Notes: generated by a model from the sequence alone, not told the origin. 38,556 nucleotides of DNA from Pseudomonas mosselii (GCF_003205295.1 NZ_QJRP01000041.1:1-38556); one strand, 5' to 3'; positions 9,152 through 17,704 are shown, counted from the stretch's first letter. Translations and numbers: made by a program.

Positions 9152-9838
9152 ATGAACAAGAAGCTTCTGGTCGTGCTGACCAATACCGCCAAGTACCCCA
9201 CCATCCCGCGCGCCACAGGGCTGTGGCTGGGCGAGGCCGTGCACTTCGTCGACAAGGTGCAGCAGGCAGGCTTTGTCGTCGACTACGTCAGCCCGGCGGG
9301 TGGCTACGTGCCCATCGACCCGCACAGCCTGCGCATGGCGCCAGAGCTGGACTGGCAGTGGTACGACGACAAGACCTTCATGAACCGCCTGGGCGCCACA
9401 TTGAGCCCCGGCCAGGTCAAGGCTGAACAGTACAGCGCGATCTACTACACCGGTGGGCACGGCGTGATGTGGGACTTCCCCGACAATCAGCCGCTGCAAG
9501 AACTTGCACGGCGCATCCATGAGCGCGGCGGCGCGGTCGCCGCGGTCTGCCATGGCGTGGTCGGTCTGCTCAATATCAAGCTCAGCGACAACAGCCTGCT
9601 GCTCAAGGGACGCAAGGTCACCGGTTTCTCCAACACCGAGGAGAAGCTGGTTGAACTGGACGAGGTGGTGCCGTTCCTGACCGAAAACGAGCTGGGCGCC
9701 CGCGGCGGTGAGTACAGCAAGGCGGACGATCCCTGGGGGCCCTTCGTGGTGGAGGATGGCAGCCTGATCACCGGGCAGAACCCGGCCTCCACCTCCGGTG
9801 TGGCTGAGGCGGTCATTCGCTTCTTACGTAACCGGTAG
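9152..9838 (+). CDS. DJ-1/PfpI family protein, Hsp31-like (glyoxalase III / chaperone type)
   Basis: This 228-residue class I glutamine-amidotransferase-like protein has the Hsp31 subgroup pattern. E28 (GLWLGEAVHF) is placed to contact the nucleophile C133 in the elbow AVCHGVVGLL, and H134 follows the cysteine. Conserved YYTGGHGVMWDFPD (98-111), KVTGFSNTEE (155-164) and a late GQNPAS motif also match this subgroup. Members act as holding chaperones, deglycases or cofactor-free methylglyoxal glyoxalases, so the precise activity is not fixed by sequence. The start at 9152 (MNKKLLVVLTNT) begins directly at the first beta strand; an upstream extension to 9071 is GC-rich and unlike protein. It is monocistronic, followed by a strong hairpin and then the convergent hppD. 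Confidence 0.9.
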   Translation: MNKKLLVVLTNTAKYPTIPRATGLWLGEAVHFVDKVQQAGFVVDYVSPAGGYVPIDPHSLRMAPELDWQWYDDKTFMNRLGATLSPGQVKAEQYSAIYYTGGHGVMWDFPDNQPLQELARRIHERGGAVAAVCHGVVGLLNIKLSDNSLLLKGRKVTGFSNTEEKLVELDEVVPFLTENELGARGGEYSKADDPWGPFVVEDGSLITGQNPASTSGVAEAVIRFLRNR

Positions 9839-9854
9839 CCGCCACAAAAGCATC

Positions 9855-9902
9855 GCGGGGCCATCCCGCTCCCACATTCACGTGGGAGCGGGATGGCCCC
9901 GC
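9855..9902. terminator. Perfect 21-bp hairpin between convergent genes (bidirectional terminator or REP-like)
   Basis: Arms 9855-9875 and 9882-9902 are exactly complementary (GCGGGGCCATCCCGCTCCCAC and its complement, 21 pairs) around the six-base loop ATTCAC. It lies between the ends of the DJ-1 gene and hppD, so it is well placed to stop transcription from both sides. There is no clear T-run on either strand. The GGGATGGCCCCG type of stem is also a common Pseudomonas intergenic repeat, so the two readings are not exclusive. Confidence 0.7.
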
Positions 9903-9926
9903 CATGGGTTTCGAGCCTGAGAAGGG

Positions 9927-11003
9927 TTACTCGACGCTCAGCACGCCGCGTCGCACCTGGTCACGCTCGATCGACTCGAACAGCGCCTTGAAGTTGCCCT
10001 CACCGAAGCCGTCATCGCCCTTGCGCTGGATGAACTCGAAGAACACCGGGCCCAGCAGGGTTTCCGAGAAGATCTGCAGCAGCAGGCGCTTGTCATTTGG
10101 CGCGGAGGCGCCATCGAGCAGGATGCCGCGGGCCTGCAGTTGCTCGACCGGCTCACCGTGCCCCGGCAGGCGCTCTTCGAGCATTTCGTAGTAGGTCTGC
10201 GGCGGCGGGGTCATGAAGCGCATGCCCAGGCCCTTGAGCGCGTCCCAGGTCTTGAGCAGGTCGTCGGTGAGGAAGGCCACGTGCTGGATGCCTTCGCCAT
10301 TGAACTGCATCAGGAACTCTTCGATCTGCCCCGAACCCTTGGACGATTCCTCGTTGAGCGGGATGCGGATCATGCCGTCCGGCGCGGTCATCGCCTTGGA
10401 GGTCAGGCCGGTGTACTCGCCCTTGATGTCGAAGTAGCGGATCTCGCGGAAGTTGAACAGCTTCTCATAGAAGCCGGCCCAATAGGACATGCGCCCGCGA
10501 TAGACGTTGTGGGTCAGGTGGTCGATGATCTTCAGGCCCGCGCCGACCGGGTTGCGGTCCACGCCTTCGATGAACTTGAAGTCGATGTCGTAGATCGAGC
10601 TGCCTTCTTCGTAGCGGTCGATCAGGTACAGCGGCGCGCCACCGATACCCTTGATCGCCGGCAGGCGCAGTTCCATCGGGCCGGTTTCGATTTCCACCGG
10701 CTGGGCGCCCAGTTCCAGGGCGCGGGCGTAGGCTTCATGGGCGTTGCGTACGCGAAAGGCCATGCCGCACACCGACGGGCCGTGCTCGGCGGCGAAGTAC
10801 GAGGCGATGCTCTTGGGCTCGTTGTTCAGGATCAGATTGATGCCGCCCTGGCGATACAGGTGCACATCCTTGGAGCGGTGGCTGGCCACCTTGGTGAAAC
10901 CGAGAATCTGGAATACCGGCTCGAGCACGCCGGGGGTCGGCGAAGCGAGCTCGATGAATTCGAAGCCTTCCAGGCCCATCGGGTTGTCGAAGATATCTGC
11001 CAT
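9927..11003 (-). CDS. hppD: 4-Hydroxyphenylpyruvate dioxygenase
   Basis: HppD converts 4-hydroxyphenylpyruvate to homogentisate (EC 1.13.11.27), the central step of tyrosine catabolism, using non-haem Fe(II). The 358-residue length matches the Pseudomonas enzyme. The iron triad is H162 (IIDHLTHNV), H241 (GIQHVAFLTDD) and E323 (GPVFFEFIQRKGD), essentially the positions known for the P. fluorescens enzyme (161, 240, 322). Two vicinal-oxygen-chelate halves (about 10-140 and 155-340) are complete. The start at 11003 (MADIFDNPMGLEG) has GAGGA eight bases upstream; a longer reading from 11078 has no such site. It is a single-gene unit. A product of this enzyme, homogentisate, also feeds pyomelanin, but no hmgA or fah genes are in the window. 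Confidence 0.98.
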   Translation of the reverse strand: MADIFDNPMGLEGFEFIELASPTPGVLEPVFQILGFTKVASHRSKDVHLYRQGGINLILNNEPKSIASYFAAEHGPSVCGMAFRVRNAHEAYARALELGAQPVEIETGPMELRLPAIKGIGGAPLYLIDRYEEGSSIYDIDFKFIEGVDRNPVGAGLKIIDHLTHNVYRGRMSYWAGFYEKLFNFREIRYFDIKGEYTGLTSKAMTAPDGMIRIPLNEESSKGSGQIEEFLMQFNGEGIQHVAFLTDDLLKTWDALKGLGMRFMTPPPQTYYEMLEERLPGHGEPVEQLQARGILLDGASAPNDKRLLLQIFSETLLGPVFFEFIQRKGDDGFGEGNFKALFESIERDQVRRGVLSVE

Positions 11004-11317
11004 GTGGGTGTCCTCATCTTTAAGCGAAAAACGGTTGATTACAGGCTTTGGATGTGGAGATGGCGTGGTGGTGAGCAAGGGATCCCGCGCACGCTGCGGG
11101 CCAGGAAGTCACCAATGATCAGCTTGAACCCATGGTATGTCATATGGACCCATTCTCGGCGGGCTTGATTCCCCGGGAGGCGGAGAACCTTATTGTTGTA
11201 TTCGTAACCCGATTCTACATTGCGTAAATTTGTTTGTCGCGTTTTAGTTCGCAGATTGTTCCGACAAACGGCTATTCTCAGCATCATTCCGTTGCCTTGC
11301 AGAAGGTTCGCCCGCAC
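11004..11317. promoter_or_regulatory. Intergenic region between divergent hppD and CSS-EAL gene
   Basis: This 314-base non-coding stretch must hold the promoters of both divergent genes. Its middle (about 11190-11270) is clearly AT-richer than the flanks. I could not pick out a convincing -35/-10 pair or a recognisable operator (for example a TGTAAA-N6-TTTACA box). The only ribosome-binding sites I see are GAGGA for hppD and AGAAGG at about 11301 for the EAL gene. Confidence 0.45.
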
Positions 11318-12913
11318 ATGCCCCTGACCGCCAAACGCCCCGCCCGCTGGAGCTGGCGCGCCCTGCTGCCCTGGGGCATCGGAATGCTGCCGTTGCTGTG
11401 CGGGCTGGCGGTGATGCGCTGGCAGACCGAACAGGAACTGCAGGCCAGCAGCCGAGCTACCGCTCGTGAAGTGGGCAAGCATGTCGAAGAGATCCTCGAC
11501 AGCCTGTCCACCGCCGCCCATCAACTGTTGCCCAAGGCAGGTCTACCCTGCGACCAGGTGCAACTGGCACTGCGCGTCGAGGTAACACGCAACGCCTTTG
11601 TGCGCTCGACCAACCTGTTCGACCACGACCGTCTGTACTGCACCTCACTGTTCGGTGACTTCGACGAGCCGGTGGATGCCAGGGACTATACCAATGGCCA
11701 ACTGTGGCTGATGAACGGCAACACGGTCACCCCGGGACAGCCTCTTCTGGTCTATCGCATCAATCAGGAAGGCCGTGGCGACCGGGGCGTGATCACCACG
11801 GTGGATGGCCGCCACCTGCTCACCGCGCTGCACCTGATCGGCGCCGACAATCTGGTGAAGGTGCATGTCGGCAATCACTGGATGGGCAGCGATGGTCAAG
11901 TGCACGACGGCGATCCGCCAGTCGCTGCCATCGCCGCCGGCCGGTATGCCTCCACCCGTTATCCGTTCCACGTGCACACCGGCTATGGTGAGGGCAAGCG
12001 AGCAGCACTTATGCGCTCGCACTATCCCGCCCTGCTGAGCCTGCTCTTGATGCTGGGCGTGGCGGCCGGTGCCGCCTGCCGCTGGCAGATCCGCCGCGCC
12101 AGCTCATCCCGTGGCGAGCTTGACCGGGCCTTGGACGCCGACGAATTCGTGCCGTATTTCCAACCGGTGGTGCGCAAGGGCGACTACCGCTGGGCCGGTG
12201 TCGAGGTACTGATGCGCTGGCAGCACCCCCGCGAAGGACTGGTGCGGCCTGACCTGTTCATTCCCTACGCCGAGCATAGCGGCCAGATCGTCGCCATGAC
12301 CCGCGCCTTGATGCTGCACACGGCCCAGGCCCTGGCCCCGCATGCGGCCCTGCTGGAGGATGGCTTTCACATCGGCATCAACATCACCGCCGACCATTGC
12401 CGCGACCTGGGCCTGCTCGACGACTGCCAGACCTTCCTCCAGCACTTCCCGCCCGGGCGCGTGGTGCTGACCCTGGAGCTGACCGAGCGCAAACTGATCG
12501 AGCCGACTCCGGTGACCCTTGAGTTGTTCGAAAAGCTGCACGCCATGGGCGTCATGATCGCCCTGGACGACTTCGGCACCGGCCAGTCCAGCCTCAACTA
12601 CCTGCGCCAGTTCAAGGTCGACTACCTGAAGATCGACCAGAGCTTCGTCGCCATGATCGGCGGCGACGCGCTGTCCCAGCACATCCTTGACACCATCATC
12701 GAACTCTCGGCCAAGCTGGCCCTGGGCATCGTCGCCGAAGGCGTGGAGACCGAGGTGCAGCGCGACTACCTGGCAGGCCACGGGGTGGACTTCCAGCAGG
12801 GCTACCTGTTCGCCCGCCCCATGCCCGCCGACGAACTGCTGCTGGCCCTGGCCGCCCAGCCGGGCAGCCCGCAGTTGCTGCCGGGCAACGCCCCTGAGAT
12901 CATGCGCGGCTGA
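11318..12913 (+). CDS. c-di-GMP phosphodiesterase with CSS-motif periplasmic sensor and EAL domain
   Basis: A 531-residue inner-membrane protein. TM1 (about 17-35) and TM2 (about 237-255) bracket a periplasmic domain with C78 (LPCDQ) and C108 in LYCTSLFG, the CSS-motif (here C-T-S) sensor whose cysteines respond to periplasmic thiol-disulphide state. The cytoplasmic EAL domain (about 268-515) keeps every residue needed for hydrolysis of c-di-GMP to pGpG: E296 in EVLMRWQHP (EVL in place of EAL), N355, E387, D417-D418 in LDDFGTGQSS, K438 and E474 in AEGVET. It is therefore predicted active. The start at 11318 has AGAAGG ten bases upstream and begins just before TM1. It is probably separately transcribed; rarD follows after 34 bases in the same direction and could be co-transcribed. 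Confidence 0.93.
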   Translation: MPLTAKRPARWSWRALLPWGIGMLPLLCGLAVMRWQTEQELQASSRATAREVGKHVEEILDSLSTAAHQLLPKAGLPCDQVQLALRVEVTRNAFVRSTNLFDHDRLYCTSLFGDFDEPVDARDYTNGQLWLMNGNTVTPGQPLLVYRINQEGRGDRGVITTVDGRHLLTALHLIGADNLVKVHVGNHWMGSDGQVHDGDPPVAAIAAGRYASTRYPFHVHTGYGEGKRAALMRSHYPALLSLLLMLGVAAGAACRWQIRRASSSRGELDRALDADEFVPYFQPVVRKGDYRWAGVEVLMRWQHPREGLVRPDLFIPYAEHSGQIVAMTRALMLHTAQALAPHAALLEDGFHIGINITADHCRDLGLLDDCQTFLQHFPPGRVVLTLELTERKLIEPTPVTLELFEKLHAMGVMIALDDFGTGQSSLNYLRQFKVDYLKIDQSFVAMIGGDALSQHILDTIIELSAKLALGIVAEGVETEVQRDYLAGHGVDFQQGYLFARPMPADELLLALAAQPGSPQLLPGNAPEIMRG

Positions 12914-12947
12914 TCCGCCCGCTCACTTCCCGTTTTCCGAGGCATTC

Positions 12948-13835
12948 GTGTCAAAAGGCATTCTTTCGTCGGTCATGGCGTCCTGTCTGTTCGCCGTGAT
13001 GTACTTCTATACCTCCTTCCTCAAACCCCTGGACGGCGAGGAGATCTTCGGCTGGCGCACCCTGCTGACCTTGCCCTGCCTGACGCTGTTCATGCTGGTC
13101 TCGAAGGACTGGAAGCGGGTCGGCGAGCTGCTCGGGCGGGTGCGTCGCACACCGCTGCTGCTGCTCGGCATGGTCGGCACCTCGTGGCTGATGGGCGTGC
13201 AGTTGTGGCTGTTCCTCTGGGCGCCCCTGCATGGGCGCAGCCTGGAAGTGTCGATGGGCTACTTCCTGCTGCCGTTGGCCATGGTGCTGACCGGACGGCT
13301 GGTATACGGCGAACGCCTGTCGCGCCTGCAGAAGGTCGCGGTGGGCTTTGCCACGCTGGGGGTTGGCCACGAGCTGTACCAGCACGGCAGCTTTGCCTGG
13401 GAAACCCTACTGGTGATGATCGGCTACCCGATCTACTTCGTGCTGCGCAGACGCTGTCGCACCGACCACCTGGGCGGCCTGTGGTGCGACATGTGCCTGT
13501 TGCTGCCCTGGGCCCTGTACTTCGTGATCCAGGGCCCGCTGTCAGCGGCGGACCTGACCGAGCACCCGGGCCTGTACGGGCTGATCCCGCTGCTCGGGGC
13601 GATCAGTGCCTGCGCCCTGATCGCCTATGTGCTGGCCAGCCGCCTGTTGCCGTTCAGCCTGTTCGGCCTGCTCAGCTACGTCGAGCCGGTGCTGCTGGTG
13701 GGCGTGGCCCTGCTGCTGGGCGAGACCATCGGCCCGGACCAATGGCTGACCTACCTGCCGATCTGGGCTGCCGTGCTGGTACTGGTGCTCGAAGGCTTCA
13801 AGCACCTGCTGCGTCAGCGTCGGCGCTCGGTGTAA
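12948..13835 (+). CDS. rarD: RarD-family EamA permease (DMT superfamily)
   Basis: This 295-residue protein has about ten hydrophobic helices and the RarD hallmarks: a start of SKGILSSVMASCLFAVMYFY, the GEEIFGWRTLLTLPC stretch, and a C-terminal half with LFGLLSYVEPVLLVGVALLLGE. RarD proteins were named for chloramphenicol sensitivity, and their transported substrate is not established. The GTG start at 12948 has GAGG six bases upstream; the frame is open further upstream, but that part lies inside the EAL gene. The last 38 bases overlap the 3' end of the oppositely oriented terC-CBS gene, so both genes share coding sequence tail to tail. Confidence 0.9.
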   Translation: MSKGILSSVMASCLFAVMYFYTSFLKPLDGEEIFGWRTLLTLPCLTLFMLVSKDWKRVGELLGRVRRTPLLLLGMVGTSWLMGVQLWLFLWAPLHGRSLEVSMGYFLLPLAMVLTGRLVYGERLSRLQKVAVGFATLGVGHELYQHGSFAWETLLVMIGYPIYFVLRRRCRTDHLGGLWCDMCLLLPWALYFVIQGPLSAADLTEHPGLYGLIPLLGAISACALIAYVLASRLLPFSLFGLLSYVEPVLLVGVALLLGETIGPDQWLTYLPIWAAVLVLVLEGFKHLLRQRRRSV

Positions 13836-15369
13836 GGCGCACCTGGCGCACCCGGCGCTCCTCCACCGTGACCACGGTCATGACCCAGCCATTCCAGGCC
13901 AGGCGGTCACCGACCACCGGCAGACGGTCCAGCAGGCTCATCACCAGGCCCGCGAGGGTCTGGTAGTCCTCGGTGGCGCGAGCGGAAAAGCCGGTGCGTG
14001 CCTGTACCTGGGCCAGGTTCAGCGCGCCGTTGACGACGAAGCCGCCCTCCTCCTCGACCACGCCCGGGCCCTCCACCTCGCTGGCGTCCGGCAGTTCACC
14101 GGCGATCGACTCGAGGATGTCGGTCATGGTCAGCACACCGGTGAAGTCACCGAACTCGTTGACCACGAAGGCGATGTGCGTCGACTGCCCGCGCATCTGT
14201 TCCAGGGCGTTGAGGATGCTGAAGCTCTCCAGCAGATTCAGCGGGGCCCGGGCCAGGGTTTCCAGCTCGGGCTGGTTGCCGGCCAGCAACTCCCTGAGCA
14301 GCTCCTTCTTGTGCACGAAGCCCAGCGGCTCGTCGATACCGCCGTCGCGAATCAGTGGCAGACGCGAGTAGGACGAGTTGACCAGCATCTGGGTGATCGC
14401 CTCGGCCGGCTGCGACAGGTCGATGGCATCGACCTTGGCCCGCACCGTCATCACCGTGCGGATCGGCCGCTCGGCCAGGTTGAGCACGCCACTGATCATC
14501 ACCCGCTCGCGGCGGTCGAAGACCACCTGCTCGTCACCACCGGCCACCAGGTCGGCGATCTCCTCGCCCACCTCGTCGGCCTCGACCCGGCGCCCGCCCA
14601 TCAGGCGCAGCACCGCGTGGGCGGTACGTTCACGCAGCGGCCGATGCTGATGCAGGCTGCGCTTGCGGCGGGCACGGGCCAGCTGGTTGAACAGCTCGAT
14701 CAGCAGCGAGAAGCCGATGGCTGCGTACAGGTAACCTTTCGGGATATGGAAGCCCAGGCCCTCGGCAGTCAGGCTGAAGCCGATCATCATCAGGAAGCCC
14801 AGGCACAGCATGATCACTGTCGGGTGTTCGTTGACGAAGCGGGTCAGCGGCTTGCTGGCGACGATCATGATACCGATAGAGAAGATCACCGCGATCATCA
14901 TCACCGACAGCTGTTCGACCATGCCCACGGCCGTGATCACCGCGTCCAGCGAGAACACCGCGTCGAGCACCACGATCTGCGCGACGATTGGCCAGAACGC
15001 CGCGTGACGGGTCACCCCGCCGCTCTGGGCGACATGGCCCTCGAGGCGTTCGTGCAGTTCCATGGTGGCCTTGAACAACAGGAACACACCACCGAACAGC
15101 ATGATCAGGTCACGGCCGGAGAAGGTCTTGCCGAGCACCTCGATCAGCGGCGCGGTGAGGGTCACCATCCACGAGATGCTGGCCAACAGGCCCAGACGCA
15201 TGATCAGCGCCAGCGACAGGCCAATCACCCGGGCGCGGTCACGCTGGTGCGGCGGCAGCTTGTCGGCAAGGATGGCGATGAACACCAGGTTGTCGATACC
15301 CAGCACCAGCTCGAGGACGATAAGCGTCAACAGGCCCAGCCAGGCCGTGGGGTCGGCTAGCCATTCCAT
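13798..15369 (-). CDS. TerC-family membrane protein with CBS pair and CorC/HlyC domain
   Basis: A 523-residue protein of the YegH/YoaE type. Residues 1-235 form a TerC domain of about seven helices with conserved acidic motifs in membrane segments (ELVLGIDNLVFI at 19-30 and VVLDAVFSLDAVITAVG). A basic linker (RARRKRSLHQHR) leads to two CBS domains (about 300-425, including RPIRTVMTVRAKVDAIDL and FGDFTGVLTMTDILESI). A C-terminal CorC_HlyC domain follows (about 440-510, LPVVGDRLAWNGWVMTVVTV). TerC/Alx proteins are linked to Mn2+ or other metal efflux and to metalation of exported proteins; the substrate here is not known. No yybP-ykoY manganese riboswitch could be recognised in the 260 bases upstream. 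The last codons overlap the end of rarD by 38 bases. Confidence 0.92.
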   Translation of the reverse strand: MEWLADPTAWLGLLTLIVLELVLGIDNLVFIAILADKLPPHQRDRARVIGLSLALIMRLGLLASISWMVTLTAPLIEVLGKTFSGRDLIMLFGGVFLLFKATMELHERLEGHVAQSGGVTRHAAFWPIVAQIVVLDAVFSLDAVITAVGMVEQLSVMMIAVIFSIGIMIVASKPLTRFVNEHPTVIMLCLGFLMMIGFSLTAEGLGFHIPKGYLYAAIGFSLLIELFNQLARARRKRSLHQHRPLRERTAHAVLRLMGGRRVEADEVGEEIADLVAGGDEQVVFDRRERVMISGVLNLAERPIRTVMTVRAKVDAIDLSQPAEAITQMLVNSSYSRLPLIRDGGIDEPLGFVHKKELLRELLAGNQPELETLARAPLNLLESFSILNALEQMRGQSTHIAFVVNEFGDFTGVLTMTDILESIAGELPDASEVEGPGVVEEEGGFVVNGALNLAQVQARTGFSARATEDYQTLAGLVMSLLDRLPVVGDRLAWNGWVMTVVTVEERRVRQVRLTPSADADAAGA

Positions 15370-15629
15370 TAGCGGGTACTCACAAGGGCGGCGTCACGAG
15401 GACGGAGGAAGGAAGGCCGGGACGGCCAGGGACTGGGGGGCTCCGCGAAGGTGCTCATATAGACCTTGATAGAAAATAGGGAAGTCGATCCTACAATCGA
15501 AGCAGATTTCCCTGATAGCGCAAAACTATTACAAAAGCTGTAACAGGTGTGGCGGGGCATTTTTGTTCAATACCCATGTCACGGCCTCGGCCAGGATAGC
15601 CATGCCATCCACCCCACAAGGAAACCTTC

Positions 15630-16211
15630 ATGAGCCTGACATTGTCCATGGCCGCCTTCGCCCTGGCCGCCTCCATCTCCCCTGGCCCGGTCAACATCGT
15701 CGCCCTCGGCAGCGGCGCGCGCCATGGCCTGCGGGCCAGCATCGGGCATGCGGCCGGGGCCACCCTGGGCTTCTGCCTGCTGCTGGTACTGGTGGGGCTG
15801 GGCGTACATGAGTTGTTGCTGCGCTGGCCGTTGCTGGGGCGGCTGCTGCACTGGGGTGGCGTGCTGTTTCTGCTGTACATGGCCTGGAAACTGGCCAGCG
15901 ACGATGGCGGACTGGGTGCCGACGATGCCCCACGGGCGCCCAGCGCCTGGCAAGGCGCGGCCATGCAGTGGCTGAGCCCAAAGGCCTGGCTGGCGGCGGT
16001 CGCCGGGATCGGTGCCTACACCGGCGGCGAGCAGCAGTTGCTGTGGCTGTTCACCTGGATCTACGGGCCGATCTGCTTCGTCTCGGTGGCCAGTTGGGCC
16101 TGGGCCGGCAGCGTGATCCGCCAGTATCTGGGCGAGCCGTGGCGGATGCGCCTGCTCAATCGGGTGCTGGCAGGGTTGCTGGTGGCGAGTGCGTTGTACC
16201 TGATGGTGTGA
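15630..16211 (+). CDS. LysE-family amino-acid exporter (translocator)
   Basis: A 193-residue inner-membrane protein with about six helices and the LysE/RhtB signature near the N-terminus (SISPGPVNIVALGSGARHG, residues 15-33). WLSPKAWLAAVAG in the middle corresponds to the usual NPKA motif of the family. These proteins export amino acids or their analogues; the substrate cannot be read from sequence. ATG at 15630 follows AAGGAAACC. It converges with the AraC regulator, whose stop lies only nine bases away. LysE exporters are often paired with regulators, so regulation by that AraC protein is possible but unproven. Confidence 0.92.
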   Translation: MSLTLSMAAFALAASISPGPVNIVALGSGARHGLRASIGHAAGATLGFCLLLVLVGLGVHELLLRWPLLGRLLHWGGVLFLLYMAWKLASDDGGLGADDAPRAPSAWQGAAMQWLSPKAWLAAVAGIGAYTGGEQQLLWLFTWIYGPICFVSVASWAWAGSVIRQYLGEPWRMRLLNRVLAGLLVASALYLMV

Positions 16212-16220
16212 TCCTGGCTT

Positions 16221-16997
16221 TCAGCCATTGCGATAATGCCCCGGCGTGGTCGCCAGGTGGCGCTTGAAGGCCCGCTGCAGATGCGCCTGGTCGGCGAACC
16301 CCGCCTCCAGCGCCACCTCGGCGATCGGCCTGCCGGCCCGCAGTTGTGCCCGGGCATGCTGCACCCGCTGGTCGAGCAGGTAGCCATGGGGCGTCAGGCC
16401 GAAGCGCTTGCCGAACGCGCGGATCAGGTAGGCCCGCGACAGCCCCGCTGCGGCGCAGATGTCGTCCAGCGTCAGCGGGTCGAGGCGATGGGCACGGATG
16501 AACGCGGCGGCCAGCTCAAGGCGTGGATGGCGAGCAGGCTGGCCGCTCGCGTCGGCCTCCAGTACCTGCGGCAAGGCACTGAAGAATGCCTCCAACTGCG
16601 CCTCCCGGCCCTCGTTGCCGGGCTCGAACAGCCCGCCGAACAGCGCCAGCAACTGCCCGTACAGCGCCGCCGACGTGCTCAAGGTCGCCGAGGGCAGCGC
16701 GAAGCCACGCGCCAGCAGCCAGGGCATGTCGACGAACAGCATCAGGTACGACCAGGGCTCGCCCTGGATCGGGTTGCAGGTGTGCACGACGCCCGGGTTC
16801 ATCAGCACCGTGGTCCCCGCCGCCACCTCGTGTCGGGCGTTGCCGGTCAGATAGGTGCTGCGCCCGCCGGTGATCACGCCGATGGAGAAGCTCTCATGGG
16901 AATGGGCGGCGTAGCACACCTGGCGACCGTCCCCCACACGCCGGGCTTCGACGAAGGGCAATGCCGGATCACGCCAGAACCGCGAGACCTCGATCAT
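16221..16997 (-). CDS. AraC-family transcriptional regulator
   Basis: A 258-residue regulator. Residues about 20-150 form the cupin-like AraC ligand-binding domain (SHESFSIGVITGGRSTY, NPGVVHTCNP). Residues 160-258 hold the two helix-turn-helix motifs (LDDICAAAGLSRAYLIRAF; IAEVALEAGFADQAHLQRAFKRHL) ending in the usual TPGHYR. The start at 16997 was chosen because it has a GGGCGGGG site and lies ten bases after the stop of the XRE-cupin gene. Longer readings overlap that gene. The tight spacing makes XRE-cupin and AraC a two-gene operon. Its targets are probably local: lysE, the aldolase/lyase pair, or both. Confidence 0.9.
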   Translation of the reverse strand: MIEVSRFWRDPALPFVEARRVGDGRQVCYAAHSHESFSIGVITGGRSTYLTGNARHEVAAGTTVLMNPGVVHTCNPIQGEPWSYLMLFVDMPWLLARGFALPSATLSTSAALYGQLLALFGGLFEPGNEGREAQLEAFFSALPQVLEADASGQPARHPRLELAAAFIRAHRLDPLTLDDICAAAGLSRAYLIRAFGKRFGLTPHGYLLDQRVQHARAQLRAGRPIAEVALEAGFADQAHLQRAFKRHLATTPGHYRNG

Positions 16998-17007
16998 CGC
17001 CCCGCCC

Positions 17008-17550
17008 TCACCCCTCGCTGCCCTGCACCACCACCAGCAACTGCGCCTGGCGCTCGCCGACCGAACGCAGGCGGTGCGGCGTCTGGGCATTGAAATGCAG
17101 GGCGTCGCCCGCCTCCAGCAGCACCCGCTCGCTCATGAAGTCCACCTCCACCTGTCCCTCGTGGACGAACAAAAACTCCTCGCCTTCGTGCTCCTTGAAG
17201 GTCGGGTCGCTGAACGCGGTCGGCGGCTGGATCAGGAACGGCAGCAGGCTGCGCTGGCCGACCTGCGAGGTCAGCACCGCATACCCTGGCCCCTCGCCGC
17301 CGCCTACCAACGCCTGGCGCTCGCCCCGGCGCACCAGGCTGTAGCGCGCCTGGCTGTCGTGCTCGCCGTCGAACAGCTCCTCGACATTGACGTTCAACGC
17401 CCGCGCCAGCTTCAGCGCGGCGGCGATCGACGGCGTGTTGAGGCCGCGCTCGACCTTGGACAGGTAACTCTTGGTCATGCCGGATTTCTCAGCCAGCTGC
17501 TCAAGGGTGATGCCCAGTTTCTTTCTCAGCAGTTTCAGTCGGATAGACAT
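17008..17550 (-). CDS. XRE-family regulator with C-terminal cupin (PuuR/MerR-like architecture)
   Basis: A 180-residue DNA-binding regulator. Residues 3-58 are an HTH_3 domain (LEQLAEKSGMTKSYLSKVERG is the helix-turn-helix core). Residues 100-178 are a cupin_2 sensor domain with HEGEEFLFVHEGQVEV and GDALHFNAQTPHR, where H121, E125 and H159 could bind a metal or small ligand. This architecture is typical of repressors of catabolic genes such as PuuR. ATG at 17550 (MSIRLKLLRKKLG) was chosen over the upstream 17601, because the longer version would run through the palindromic operator at 17584-17602. It is divergent from the class II aldolase and probably autoregulates and represses that operon. 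Confidence 0.9.
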   Translation of the reverse strand: MSIRLKLLRKKLGITLEQLAEKSGMTKSYLSKVERGLNTPSIAAALKLARALNVNVEELFDGEHDSQARYSLVRRGERQALVGGGEGPGYAVLTSQVGQRSLLPFLIQPPTAFSDPTFKEHEGEEFLFVHEGQVEVDFMSERVLLEAGDALHFNAQTPHRLRSVGERQAQLLVVVQGSEG

Positions 17551-17578
17551 GTGACGCGGGTTTCCCGAACAAACGCAC

Positions 17579-17620
17579 TTGCTTATGACACTTTGTGTCA
17601 TATAGGATTATTTGTGTCAT
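17579..17620 (+). promoter_or_regulatory. Operator (TATGACAC-TTT-GTGTCATA plus extra half-site) within a likely promoter
   Basis: A perfect palindrome occupies 17584-17602 (TATGACAC, TTT, GTGTCATA). A further half-site TGTGTCAT at 17613-17620 repeats the right arm (TGTGTCAT at 17594-17601) exactly 19 bases on. On the plus strand TTGCTT (17579-17584) and TATAGG or TAGGAT (17601-17608) could be -35 and -10 elements, which puts the palindrome in the spacer. A bound repressor there would block RNA polymerase. The obvious candidate protein is the XRE-cupin regulator encoded beside it. The promoter assignment is tentative; the palindrome itself is certain. Confidence 0.75.
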
Positions 17621-17704
17621 CTGATGGCTCGCCCCCTCACCGTCCAAAGCTCGGGGGCGAGCCAGCCCTGACATCCGTCATCACGCCACAGAGGAAAGAT
17701 CCCC

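Noticed and set aside
15369..15560. 63-codon minus-strand frame upstream of the TerC-CBS gene, and a possible Mn2+ riboswitch there
   Set aside because: No ribosome-binding site or protein-like composition. I looked for yybP-ykoY riboswitch sequences and saw only a short imperfect hairpin around 15479-15512.
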